From Lates calcarifer (Eukaryota > Chordata > Actinopteri > Centropomidae): DNA of 64,000 nucleotides. The stretch spans positions 16,228,501 to 16,292,500 of the forward strand of contig NC_066837.1 in assembly GCF_001640805.2 (NCBI RefSeq). The letters are read 5' to 3'. Shown here in pieces: positions 1-11,341 of this stretch (positions are counted from its first letter, which is position 1; every line of letters starts with the position of its first letter). Both the position numbers and the translations under genes were made by a program. The notes under the pieces are model-generated. The model saw only the letters and a list, made by a program, of their open reading frames with translations. It made no database searches and was not told the origin of the DNA.

Positions 1-880
1 CTATTTTGTGAGGTCTTGAGAATTAGTAAAAACCCTGCTGTCATGATCAAAGTGATGCTATAGTTGTTTGAAATTGTCCCTGATGAAATAAAACTACCTT
101 GGTAATTTGGAGCAATGAGTTTTCTTTTGTCTAAATACAGTATGATGGTTGCACATTTAAGAGTTTTGAGTATACAGGTTCATGTCAGATCTGTCAGGTA
201 CTGAGGCCACTTTATTTTCACTGGCATGTCAGTGGAACTTGAATGTAACAGTCAAGTAAAAACATAGTGTAATGAAACTTTAATCAGAAGTTGATGTGAA
301 AGTGTTCCTCTGTAAGTTATTAAAAATGTATATGTTGCAGTTGCTTTAAATTAAACCAGTTTATTAAGCAGTATTTAGGCAAATGCTAATAAAATGCATT
401 GTAAATTTCAGCTACAAGAACCAGCTGAGAATTATCAGTACTATGAGCAGTTTCTTGCCATTTTTCAAGCGATGTGGTTCAACATTGTAGTATATTTATA
501 TATTATGTATATATGGTTAAAATAATCCCTTTATATACTGAAAATCAACTTGGTAGTAAATGTGAGTAGGTTTGCTGTAAACTGTTTTCTAAGAATAATG
601 TTTACCATTACTGTAAATACACTAAAAGTTGATGCATACACTTTTTATGTAAAACTGCATGAATTTGTGACTCACCAATACGTCCAAGTAGCCTTTAGAT
701 TTCAGCATGTGTGAATATCAGCTGTATCACTACATTCTGAGGACCCTCACAGCCCCCAACACTGCGAGCATCAAAGCCAATACTTTGCTGTCACATTTTT
801 CTTCATTACCCTCATATGTTGTTACAAATACCTTTCCCTGTTTTTCATTAACAATCCCTCATGCCCTGGGAGTTCTTACT
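1..880. other. AT-rich flank with no recognisable gene
   Basis: The left edge is AT-rich, with stops in all frames and no coding-like segment or splice-bounded exon. It lies downstream of the 3' end of smc2 and is probably intergenic, although a UTR of a gene outside the window cannot be excluded. Confidence 0.5.
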
Positions 881-894
881 GTCACATGAAGACA

Positions 895-1486
895 TGACTT
901 TATTTACATCCAGAGAAAAATGACTTCAGCCAAATTTGCTTACACCCTTCCTGTAGAGATTCAATGTGTCATATACAGGTGTCAATGATACTAACACTAT
1001 ATGGTGCATTGTATGTCTTCTCCTCAGTGTTCCCAATGCTGCCACTAGAGGGCAGCAAATCTTACACAGCAAGTGAAAAACATCACTAAACGTTTGATTT
1101 TCTTTATTCATTAAAACATATGAACAAGTTAGCTGATAATAATTTGTATCAGAAGAGCGTGAGTATAGGCCAGAAAAGAGACAGGACACCTAAGGACAGT
1201 TTAGACAAAAGAAATTTACAGTTTAAAAGTTTAAAATAAGCAAAAATGTGAACAACTCCACATACCAAGCAGCTAAACAAAGGACATGAGGCATGAAACA
1301 GAAATTCTGGCTGAAAGTCTTCACAAGACAAAATGATTATATAAATTGAGAAAATAGGAGTATACACAATTGATCAGTTATCAACAGGTACCACATTTTT
1401 TAAGTTACGTGATATGGATTCTTGAGACATAATAGCAGAGTGAATTTTAAATGCGACTGTCATGTTCAGCTACTCTTGTATGATAA
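895..1486 (-). other. smc2: smc2 3' untranslated region with candidate polyA signals
   Basis: Downstream of the smc2 stop codon on the minus strand there is non-coding sequence. Two AATAAA signals read on the minus strand (TTTATT on the plus strand, near 1101-1106 and 899-904). Either could end the transcript. The extent is inferred, not measured. Confidence 0.4.
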
Positions 1487-4400
1487 TTAACTGATGAGCT
1501 GTTTGTTCCTCTTGTCTTTTTGACGAGCTTTGTCTTGGCCTTTCTGGGGGAGGTTGGTGTCACTCTGGCTGAGTGCGGTCCGCGACACTGTGGACATGCC
1601 GTCGACGAACTTTGTCTTGAACAGGACGTTGGCATTGGTGAACATGCCATCCTTTAGGGACACCACCACAAACTGGAGAGAGATGAAACATAAATAAAGT
1701 AGCTGAAGTACATGTTGAACGTAAAGTTTATAAAAAAAATCTCACGGTAAATATATATTCCTATGTGTCTTAACTGACCTGGGAGTGTCTAAAATGTGTG
1801 CGGAGCATCTGTCCAATGTTCTGTGTGTGTGAAAGATCCAGAGCAGCATCCACTTCATCCAAGATGTAGATAGGAGCGGGTTTGAACAGCAGCATGGCGA
1901 GGATGAGAGACAAGGCCACCAGTGATCTGAAAACACAGGCACAAGCAGGGCAGTTAATAAAGCAACTGGCCTCATTATCACCCGTGGAAACCTAACAAAG
2001 AAACCTCACTATCATTCATACTACTGTCCAACAACAAATAAATGACACTCAATGACCATACAAGTGGTTTTGCTGACCTTTGCCCACCGCTGAGCTCAGT
2101 GAGGTTCTCCTTCCAGGTGTTTCCTAAGGCCACCTTAAACTCAAGGCCCTCTAAGACACCACAGCCCTGGGGAGGTGCCAGTTTAGCAGTGGCCCCTGGT
2201 AGCAGAGTGGAGAAAATGGAGCCAAAGTCCTTATTTACCTGGAGAGGGAGGGAAACAGGACAACTGAAGTAACAGCAAAATTCTTTGAGTGAGGTCCAAA
2301 TTGGCCAAGTGGCCAATGAATTCTTTTTGTGGCCCCAAAAAGAGAGCAGACCTTCTGCCATGCCAAGTTGAGAGCCTCATTCTTCTTCTGATCCAGCTCC
2401 TCAATGGTCTGCAAGATTTTTGCTTTGTCGTTCTCCACTATCCTCTTCTTCTTCATCAGGTCATTGTACTGCAGGACAAGACAAATGTGGAAGATAAATG
2501 GGGGGGGGGCGATAAGAAAAAGCTGTGTTAGACATTTTCGAATCTGTTTGTACCACAATCTCTCACACCCCCTCTGCCTCTTTGTCCTCACCCTCTCCTC
2601 TGCCTCGTTCAGCATGTTCATGGCCCTCTTGTTGACGTTTCTCTCCAGCTTGCTGGTGGTCTCCTCCAGCTTCTTCAGCCTCTGGCCTGCCTCGCGGGGG
2701 TTGTTGGTCTTGAAGTCGTACGAGGTGTTTGGCTGACCGAAGAACTGGCGCTCTGAGTGGATCCAGTCGTGTTCCTCCAGCATCCGAGTCACCTGGAAGA
2801 GGAAAGGCAAAGGGGAGCAGAAATGTTTAGAAGACCCATGTCATGCTAAATAAAATGAGTCTTTCATGAACCTAATGAATCATGAAAACACTGTATACTA
2901 TTGTAGAGGATAGAGTAGAGGCAAATTGATTTTTACCTTGTCAGCAGCATCCTGGCTGTCTTTGCGGTGCTTACTAATATTGTGCTCCAGCTCCTTTATC
3001 TTCAGCTGGACTTCATTGTTCTGCTCCCTTATCTTATTAGCCTCACTGCTCTTCCCCTGGAATATTCAAATGAAGAAAAACAAGAAATTAACTCAACATC
3101 AATCAACATTTTAAAATTCTAAGTAGTAAAGTCATTCAGTACTAGAATGGAATAATCTCTTCTTATGATAGGAAACTCAAATGTTTTCAAGTGCAGTGCA
3201 ATATACCTCCAACCTCCAACCTCCAACTGAACTACATTTCTTCTATGATTCATTTTGAGTTTTCAAAACTCTTAAACTCTTCTCAAGAGGGGGTTAAAAA
3301 AAAACCAAAGCATTAAAGGCAAAATTGTATTCACCTTGAGCTCTTTGTCCTGAGCCATGATCACCTCCTTCTGTTTGGCCAGCTCCTCCTGGGCTTTGCG
3401 CACTGGCCTCCTACATCCCAAAAGACAAAACCATGAATGGTGAAAGATAACAGAAAAATTAGAATAGTGTTAATCTAAGTCTCTCCTGGTCACATCGATT
3501 CACTACATGTACATGCGCATTTAAAATGTGCTTGAACTTTTGAGGACAGATGGAAAAGGTGTGGCCATGACATAATTCAGAACGACACAAATACCTTGTT
3601 CTGGGATACAGTGCAGGACATGCTGTCTATCTGCTCTTGGATGGCCTTCATGGCTTCATCTACAGCCTGAATCTGCTGCTCGTAACCAGTTTGTTCCCTC
3701 CGCAGTTCCTCCAGCTCCAGGGCCACAGCATCAGACTCCTGCATGCAAGGAAGAAAAAGGAAAGAGAGAGAGAGAGAAATACATTTGATCAATTTATCAG
3801 ATGCAATCCAATACAATGTGATACAGATGTTGAAGTGCTGCATGTACAACTGTGTGTCTTGTCAATGTACCTGCTGCTTCTGCTTCAGCTTCTTATTGAA
3901 GGCATCAGCTTTACTCTTGGCTGTATTGAGTTTCTGCTGGGCGGCTTTCAGCTCTTTCTCTCTCTCTGCCTCAGCATTCTTCATCTTGTTCTCCAACACC
4001 TTGTACTTTTCTTCAGCACGCTTCTGCACTTCCTTAGAGACACGCAAAGTCTCCTCACTCTCCTCTGGTTAGGTAAACACAAGACAAAAAACACAAGTGA
4101 GGCAGGTGTGCCGCATTATGACATTAAATTCTGCGTTGTGTAGGTGGCCTAGATGGAGTCATCACGTGTCTGTTTGTACATAGTATGTGAGGCCTGCTTA
4201 GATGTGACTTAAAAAGTGTTGAATGAGTCTCATTTCTGACCAATGGCCTTGCGCAGCCTCTCCAGCTCCTCTTGCTGCTGGTGGAAGGAGCTCTGCTGCA
4301 GCTTGGCCTGCAAAATCTGCTCCTCCTCTACCTTCAGCTCATGCTGTTGCTTCAGCTGACGGTACCTGGAGGGAGAAAATGTGGAGAAGTGAAGAAGAAA

Positions 4401-6189
4401 ACATAGGCACATAACATAAACACTTTCAGAGTAGCAATCAACTTGTCAGTGCTCACTAAATTACCTCAGACATAGTTATACATTCCTGTACTTGACTTCT
4501 TGTTATTAGCTGACATAGACACCAATTACCTCTGCCATAAGTTAATATATCAGCCTGGCTCTAATCTAATCAACAATACAATATAAATTTGTGGGGTTAT
4601 GTTGTGGCTTTGTCTTCTTACTTCTCAGCTGTTCCCTTAAGGCCGGCCAGTTGTCGCTCAGTATCATGAAGCTGGGCCTCCTTTTCCCTCAAGTTGTCCT
4701 GAACCTCCTTCAGCTCCTGCAGACTGGTCAGAACTGATGCTGACTGGGAGCGAGCACCTGGAGGACAAAAAGGGGAGAAAAGAAACAGACATATACTTTA
4801 TTAGAAGGTGTATTAAAGGGAATTGAGGAGTTGCCTTTTAAGTGCATGTGTGTGGTGGTTGATTTCATTTAACCACAAGCAGCTAAGTTAAAACTCTAAG
4901 TGTATGATTAATGCTGAAAAATAACAACTAGTGATAAGAAGCAGTTTGAAGCATCATTTTGGTGCAAAGAAAGTCTAACTGTCACTTTTTCTATCGCTAT
5001 GAAATGTAACTTCAGTGTTTTTTGTTTGCTCAACTTTGCACCCGGATGACGCAATGGCACATACTCGAGTATATGCATTCTCCTCGTCCTCACCTCCACT
5101 CAGAGTTCCCTGTGGGTCGAAGATGTCCCCTCCAAGAGTGACAGTCTTGGTCATCACCTGCTTGTCAAAAGCCACTTTTTTGGCATTGTCCAGGGTGTCA
5201 CACACCAACGTGGAACCAAAGACGTACTCCATGGCCTTACGCAGGTCAGATTCATAACCCACCAGGGACAGAGCAGTGTGGGCGTTATCCTCTCCAACCT
5301 GACAGAGGAGGGGGAAAGAAAAGAAGAGACAATAGGAAATGAGAAAGAGATGGTGAGTAAAAAAAGACACTGTGTCATGGTTCAAGATCAAACAGAATGA
5401 CTTGTTTAATTGGCTGGTATTGAGATCTCTCACCAGGCTCTTGGCAGTGTTGACCACTTTGTCATTAAGTGTCTTGGCAGAGATCTTGTTGAGGGGAATG
5501 ATGGTGTACCTCCGCTGCAGCTCTCCCTTCTCCAGCAGCTTTTTACCGGTCACCTGGCAAAGACACAAATCACCAACAACTCAGGCTACGCTATCATGCA
5601 AGAATATAAACACTTAAACGTGATTGCAGTAAAATAAGAGTGACACGGCCCAGTCACACACCTACCTCTGTGTCAACTACAATGTTATAAAGTCGGCCTC
5701 CTGCTACCACCTCAAGTGCTGTTGCGTATGAGACGTCACGGACTGTGATCAGGTTAGCTAGCAGCCCCTTCACTTTGCTATGGTCCCATCCTCGCTCTGG
5801 GTCCCTAAAAGAAAGCAAAGAACACATGAAACACTTATGGGTAACTCCTGTGTGAGTGTGCAGGGTTTTACATTTAGAAAGATGATTAATCCTCCATTAG
5901 GGGCATAACAAAGTAGGAACACTGATACTGGAAATATACTGTACAATTAAAAGGTGAGTGAATTCATTTAGTAAATCCTTACTTGTAGTGGAAGCGCAAG
6001 TTGGGGAAGCGGGACACAAGACGCTCATAGGTCTCTTTAAGTTTAGCGACCTCTCTGGACAGCTGCCTTCTTTGGTCCAGCAGACTTTCCTCCTTCCCAT
6101 CTGCACAGAGATAGATGTGTCCCTACTGTTATTACATGGATGTTTGGCAGAGAGGGAACTGCCATGAGTAGAGACTGTGCTTGGACAGA

Positions 6190-6260
<71 letters not shown>

Positions 6261-9260
6261 CCTTCATAGTTGAGTTTAGCCAGCTCAGCCTCTAGTTTCT
6301 CCCTGCTGCTTCTGACAGCCTGAAAGTTGTCCTGGTCCTTCTTGTAGCCACTGTCCATCTTTTTCACCTCTGCTTGTTTGGTCTTCAGTTCAGTTTGGGC
6401 ATGTTTCAGTGTCATCTGGGCCTGGACAGAGAGAAAGAGGACAGAGACTAGATAAACCCACACATGTTATGCTCTTTACAAGGAAAAACTATTCTGTTGG
6501 AAGAGTCCCCTCTCCCAACACAGAGGAGAATCACTGTACAGCGATGACATCTGAGAGAATCACTTCCTGTAGCATTCTTCGTCTCCTACTTAAAGTGCTC
6601 TTCTGTTTAACCAGCAGGTGGTGGAGGGGATGCGAAATGTTCTCTGATGTTCAACAACAGTGCAACATCTTCCTCTCAACAACAAACTCTGTTCAGACTG
6701 CAGGCGTCACTGGCTCTCATGCTGCTGCCCCAGCAGACTGCAGCAAAGAATATTGCTGCAAAAGGTATTTGTATCCCTCCACTACCGACACCTCCTCTCC
6801 AAGAATGGCAATGGTGTTTAAATAGTCAAAACAGTGTTGGAAATTGGTGATAAAATAATTACAACACTGATAATGTCACAAAACAAATGTTTCCCCAACA
6901 TGGGGCAATCCTAGAGACAAGTCATTCTGAGTCAACAAACTTGAAACATCACATCTCAGGCAGATATTTTCAAGTGCTTTCCTCACCTGCTTAGCCTCAG
7001 TATCTGCCTTGCTCATGTCATTCTTGCAGGCCATCATCTGCCCAGCCAGTGTTGCCTCCTCTCCATCCTCATTGGTGGAGAGACCTGCAGACACAGCCTT
7101 AAAATGCTGTTCAGCTGCCTCAAGAGCAGCACTATCCTTCTGTCCCTCCTCCTGTAGAGTCTTAAGCTGCTCTGCCAACTTAGAAACCTCCTTTTCCTTT
7201 ACCGTAAGCATTTTCTTGTCCTGTGGATGAAGGAAAAAGGGATGTATAAAGTCAGCATACTGCTTTTAAGTTTTTATTTTGACAAGAGATCAAACAAGTC
7301 CTGCAGATTGCTAGATTAGCTTAATGTAAGGTAGATATATTAGCAACATGGTCCTGTTACCTCCTCCATACTCTTCACAAGCTCCTTCTTCTTCTTCATT
7401 TCATCTTTGAGATTCTGTTTTTTGAGGTCAAGGGCACTCTGGGCTTTGGTGTCAACACGTTGCACATCAGCCAAAGCCTCCTCTAGGGATTTTAATACTC
7501 CATTCACCTCCTACAGAACAAAAAGACAAAAACATGCAAGACATTTAATTTTGAACACTTAAAATAAAATAAAGTTACAAATAAGTCATCAAATCATTCT
7601 CAAGTAGCAACCTGATAAAAAAAAAATGTAGAAGAAGAAGCACTGTAACCTCATCTCTTCCATTGTACCTGGTCTTTTTTCTTCTGCAGCTCCTGAATCT
7701 GGGCTGAGAGCTCCTGGACTTTGCTCTCATTCTCAGCCATGGTGGCTTGCATCTTGGCAATGTTGTCCTGCATCACCTTCAGATTCTCTGCCGACTTCAC
7801 CTTGGTCTCCTCTGCGCACACAAACAGCCAGGCCACATACAACCGCGACAAATGCTGGATCTCACGCATCAGCTTCTGGTACTCCAGGTATGATGATCGT
7901 TCCTGTGGGGGGAGGAAAGTTTAAAAAGGGAAACAATGACACACAAAAAACAAAACAAACAAACAAAAAAAAAAACATTGTGATGAAAACGTATGTCTTG
8001 TCTTCAAGTGTGGTTTTGCAGTTAACCTACCTCCTGCAGTTTCTGCATGGTTGGAGTAATTTCTTCGTCCAAAATCTAAAGAGTAAAGAAAGAGAAATAG
8101 TGAAATATTTAAACATTAACTGCAACTGTGTTTGTGGCAGCATCCTGCTGCAGAATGAACAAAGATACATTTGTCAAAAATAAGCTTGGATGTTTGACGT
8201 ACAGTCTGAATCTCCTTCAGCTTGGCCTCCTTCTTCTCAATGGTTTTCTGAGCACTAATCTTTTTACATTCATACATCCTTGTGCCTGCTGCCTCCTCAA
8301 TCATGGCAAGGATCTGAAAGAAGAGGGGGGGTCATTATTGGAAGAGCTGGAAAAGGGCAGGGGAATTTGTATTTAAAAAGTTCTGATGCTGAGATGGCGG
8401 ACAAACTGTGGATGTTTTTTTACCTCTGGTGGCTTCATATTTAGAACCTTGGTGATCCTCCCCTAAAATATTGGAAACATCACATTATATAAAACAGCAG
8501 AGAGCTAAAACAACAATTATGCAAACTGCTGCACACAAAAGACTGACCTGCATGATGAGAAAGTGTGGATTGTTGACATTGAGGCCAACAGAGCAGAACA
8601 AGTCCTGCACCCTGGTGTTGTTAGCATTAACTCCGTTGATTAGGTACTTGTTCCTGCCACCAATCACCACCTTGAAGAAGTAAGAAGTCAGTTATAACAC
8701 CTGCTTTAGCTTTCTACAACAATTACAGAACCTTTAAAACTGCGTCTTTCTTTCTGTCTTTGCCAACCTGTCTGGTGACGGTGATCTCGTCGTGGGTTTC
8801 AAACCCAAGAGGACTCTGGCTTTTGTTGGAGTTGTCAAAAGTAATAGACACGGTGGCCTTGGTGATGCCACCCTGTCCATTTTTGTACACCAAGTCCTGG
8901 AGGTTAGAGGCTCGCACCTTTTAAGTGAAAATGACAGAGGAAAACATGTCGACCAATTTTGCTGAGTGAAATAATTCACCTTAATGTAGTAGAAGTAGCT
9001 AACTTATCTTGCTAGCTCATTTGCGATAAACACGAGAACTAACTTGCCACTCATTCTACTAAATTAAGCTTTATCCGAGACATCACACTTACATGGGTGA
9101 GATTGGAAATGCCCAAAAGAAAGCATATCGAGTCCAAAATATTGGACTTGCCGCTGCCGTTCAGTCCTGTGATGGCGTTGAACAGCGGGTCAAAGCCGTT
9201 GATCTCTGTCCTCTGCGCGTAGGATTTGAACCCTTCAACAATAATTGACTTGATGTGCAT
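1487..9260 (-). CDS. smc2: SMC2, structural maintenance of chromosomes protein 2 (condensin core ATPase)
   Basis: SMC2 pairs with SMC4 as the ATPase core of condensin I and II, which compact and segregate mitotic chromosomes. The start is the ATG at 9258-9260, opening with [18 protein letters not shown], nearly identical to the known SMC2 N-terminus. Coding exons in transcript order: 9093-9260, 8768-8917, 8548-8670, 8424-8462, 8203-8313, 8031-8075, 7669-7902, 7361-7510, 6987-7220, 6262-6421, 5983-6100, 5666-5804, 5434-5553, 5094-5298, 4622-4757, 4241-4365, 3871-4064, 3595-3738, 3335-3410, 2937-3056, 2592-2792, 2352-2468, 2078-2238, 1779-1926, 1487-1672. All junctions are GT-AG. The product is about 1200 aa (human 1197). 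Visible parts are the Walker A loop GLNGSGKS (32-39), long coiled coils around a hinge (about 500-680), the signature LSGGQ (1085-1089) and Walker B ending LDE (1112-1114). Oddity: exon 3335-3410 has 76 bases where 75 are expected, so the frame breaks near 3405; see findings. Confidence 0.97.
3335..3410 (-). other. smc2: smc2 coiled-coil exon with an apparent 1-base insertion
   Basis: The exon is bounded by a clean acceptor (TAG) and donor (GTGAAT). The upstream exon ends in phase 0, so this one should begin in phase 0 with the codons GAG GCA GTG CGC AAA. The sequence has GAGGCCAGTGCGCAAA, one C too many. The rest of the exon then matches SMC2 in the shifted frame ([12 protein letters not shown]). 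No other AG near the start restores the frame. A sequencing or assembly error is the likeliest cause; a real null allele is the alternative. Confidence 0.8.
6191..6258. repeat. (AC)34 microsatellite touching an smc2 splice donor
   Basis: A pure AC dinucleotide run of 68 bases. On the coding (minus) strand it is a TG run that begins three bases into the intron after the exon ending at 6262, so the donor reads GTAGTGTGTG. UG runs next to splice sites are known binding sites for TDP-43 and CELF proteins; an effect here is inference. Confidence 0.95.
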
Positions 9261-9440
9261 CTTTAAGCTGTCCTCTCTCTCTCCGCAGATACCGGAGGTA
9301 AGATTTGTGGTGTCTGAATATCAAAATCAGCCAGTTAAAAGGTGGAGGACTAGGATACAGCCCAGTGTTTACAACCGACAACAGGAAAACTCGCTCTTCT
9401 CTCTTCTAACTTGAATTTTGGCGGCAGGCATGGAGCCGCT
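9261..9440 (-). promoter_or_regulatory. smc2: smc2 5'UTR and proximal promoter (inferred)
   Basis: Upstream of the smc2 ATG there is non-coding sequence that turns GC-richer around 9415-9470. It contains an E2F-like TTTTGGCGGC (about 9416-9425, plus strand). E2F control would suit a cell-cycle gene. The transcription start is not defined by the sequence alone. Confidence 0.35.
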
Positions 9441-10326
9441 AGTTCGTCCTCCCTGCGCCGGAGACAGGACGAATAGATTTAATATATCTTGACACGATGT
9501 GTGCATATAATCAACATATCAACCAATAAGTGAACTAAATATCTGAATTTCAAAAATAAACCGCGAAGAACATCGTTTAATATATGTATTATATGTATGT
9601 TTATTTATTTTCGTCAGGCAACTTTTAAGGCTACTAAATGCTGCTGGCTCGTCGCCTGTAATATTACAGGCGCCACCTGCAGGTAAATAGCTGAACCACA
9701 GGCGGAGCAAAAATTAACTTGTCCCGTGTAAATCTCACGGATGTATCCTGTAAAAATACATTTCAGACCCTTAAACCCACTATCAACGACAATAAAGCTG
9801 CTGTAACTAACTACAGTGTACATATATGTTACAGGATCATGCTCATTAGCTTGGCTATTACAGATCACATGTGGCTCATGTCCAGTTTGTCAGAAAACAG
9901 TCACAAATAAAGGAGTTACACTTTCAGATTTTCTGCACTATTTTTTATTTTTACAATATTAAATACAATTTGCTATTTAATAGTGTTTTAAAATAAATAA
10001 ATACATGGATGAATAGTAGCTGTGAAAACAGCGAACTAATAAACAGAAGTGTAAATAATAACATGGGAAATTACGCATAACCATAGCACTGCACATATGA
10101 AGATTCCATATTAATATGCCTGTCAATATAAAAAGTTATCAAATTATTTGTTAAGTCTTTGTAATAACTTCATCTGCCAAGTTGTAGTTATATGTCACAT
10201 ACAAGATCCCTTTCTCATTTAAAAAAAACAAAAAACAAAAACACACAGCTTAAACTCCAATGATAAACACAACACTTACTTTTTGAAACATAATCTTAAC
10301 TGTTGGTTGCTGTTTCCATTTGTATA

Positions 10327-10484
10327 AATACATCCATGGTTTAGCCATGGCTAGTCCCGTGGAAGTTTTATTATACATCCACGAAGTCTGCTAGTATAAA
10401 ACCTCCAGAGGTGCGTCAAAGAACCAGATTTGTTCTTTCTGTTGTGACTTTTCTGATTGAGCAGTTTTAACCATGGATGTATTG
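10327..10484. repeat. Short inverted-repeat element, MITE-like
   Basis: The left end ATACATCCATGGTTTA is matched in inverted orientation, with one mismatch, by TTAACCATGGATGTAT about 140 bases downstream. A further ATACATCCATGG follows at about 10518. The structure suggests a small non-autonomous DNA transposon or foldback element. I do not recognise the family. Confidence 0.4.
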
Positions 10485-10588
10485 GATGTACGTAAGAATG
10501 TATTATAAACTCTAATAATACATCCATGGCAAATTGTGGTCCTGTCCACTTGGGAAAAATAAAAACCCACAATAATTTTAAGAAAGCT

Positions 10589-10755
10589 CAGTGGTGGAAC
10601 ATGAGTATGTACATTTACTCAAGTATTTAAATACAAATTTTAGGTACTTTACTTAAGTATTTCTATTTTATGGTACCTCTACTCCACAGGCAAATATTGC
10701 ACTTTTTACTCCACTACATTTATTTGACAGGCAGGTACTGGTTTGAGCTACTTTA
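10589..10755 (+). repeat. Interspersed repeat, family A copy 1
   Basis: The segment starts near AGTGGTGGAA, runs through TTTACTCAAGTA and GGTACTTTACTT, and ends near CTCCACTACATTTATTTGAC. A diverged copy in the same orientation lies at 60778-60935. I recall this sequence as very common in percomorph genomes; the class is not certain from sequence. Confidence 0.65.
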
Positions 10756-11341
10756 TTTTACTTACAGATCGTAAACTTCCCCACCTAGTTGCTAAACCCC
10801 AAATTTCATTGTCTCCTCAGTGGTGTGGTGCTGATTTAAGGCATAAGGTACCACTGGAGACAGGGAATATAACAGTGAGATACAAGGTACAAGGGCCAAG
10901 AGCAACACAAATACACTCCCATGGAAGTGATCAAAAATATTCAAGTGTTGAATCATGAAGTCATGATGAAGCTAAATACGGAGGAAGGCAAGGGGTTTGG
11001 AACGGTTTTATTTGGTCTCCATTTGAAATTCCCTTTTTTTTTTTTTTTACATTTGCTCACAGAATAGACAACAATCAAAAGATGATGAAAGCAGATTATG
11101 CAGTTCACAAATACCAAGCTGCTTGAAACTAGACGATATATTCAGCAGGACATTAATGCAAAAGATATTTCATGGTGAATAACTCCACATCAAAGCCTTG
11201 TACTGTAACAGAGGCAACAATGAGCCTACATTTACTCCACACCTCCTACTCAACACAAATTACAGTAATTCTGTGTCAGTTTCCCAACTAACAAATACAC
11301 ACACACCTTAATTGGCAGACACACAATCATTTTTCATTCCA

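Larger units (their letters stand above)
9441..11341. other. Intergenic gap between smc2 and the exoc1l-like gene
   Basis: AT-rich sequence with no coding-like exon. It carries two repeat-derived pieces listed separately (10327-10484 and 10589-10755) and a poly-T run at about 11033-11048. The right end should contain the 3'UTR of the exoc1l-like gene. Confidence 0.5.

Noticed and set aside
5015..5637. Open frames on the plus strand across smc2 exons
   Set aside because: They are antisense shadows of smc2 exons; no splice or codon pattern supports an independent gene.
6191..6258. Regular repeats considered as a CRISPR-like array
   Set aside because: It is a dinucleotide microsatellite with no repeat-spacer structure, in a vertebrate intron.
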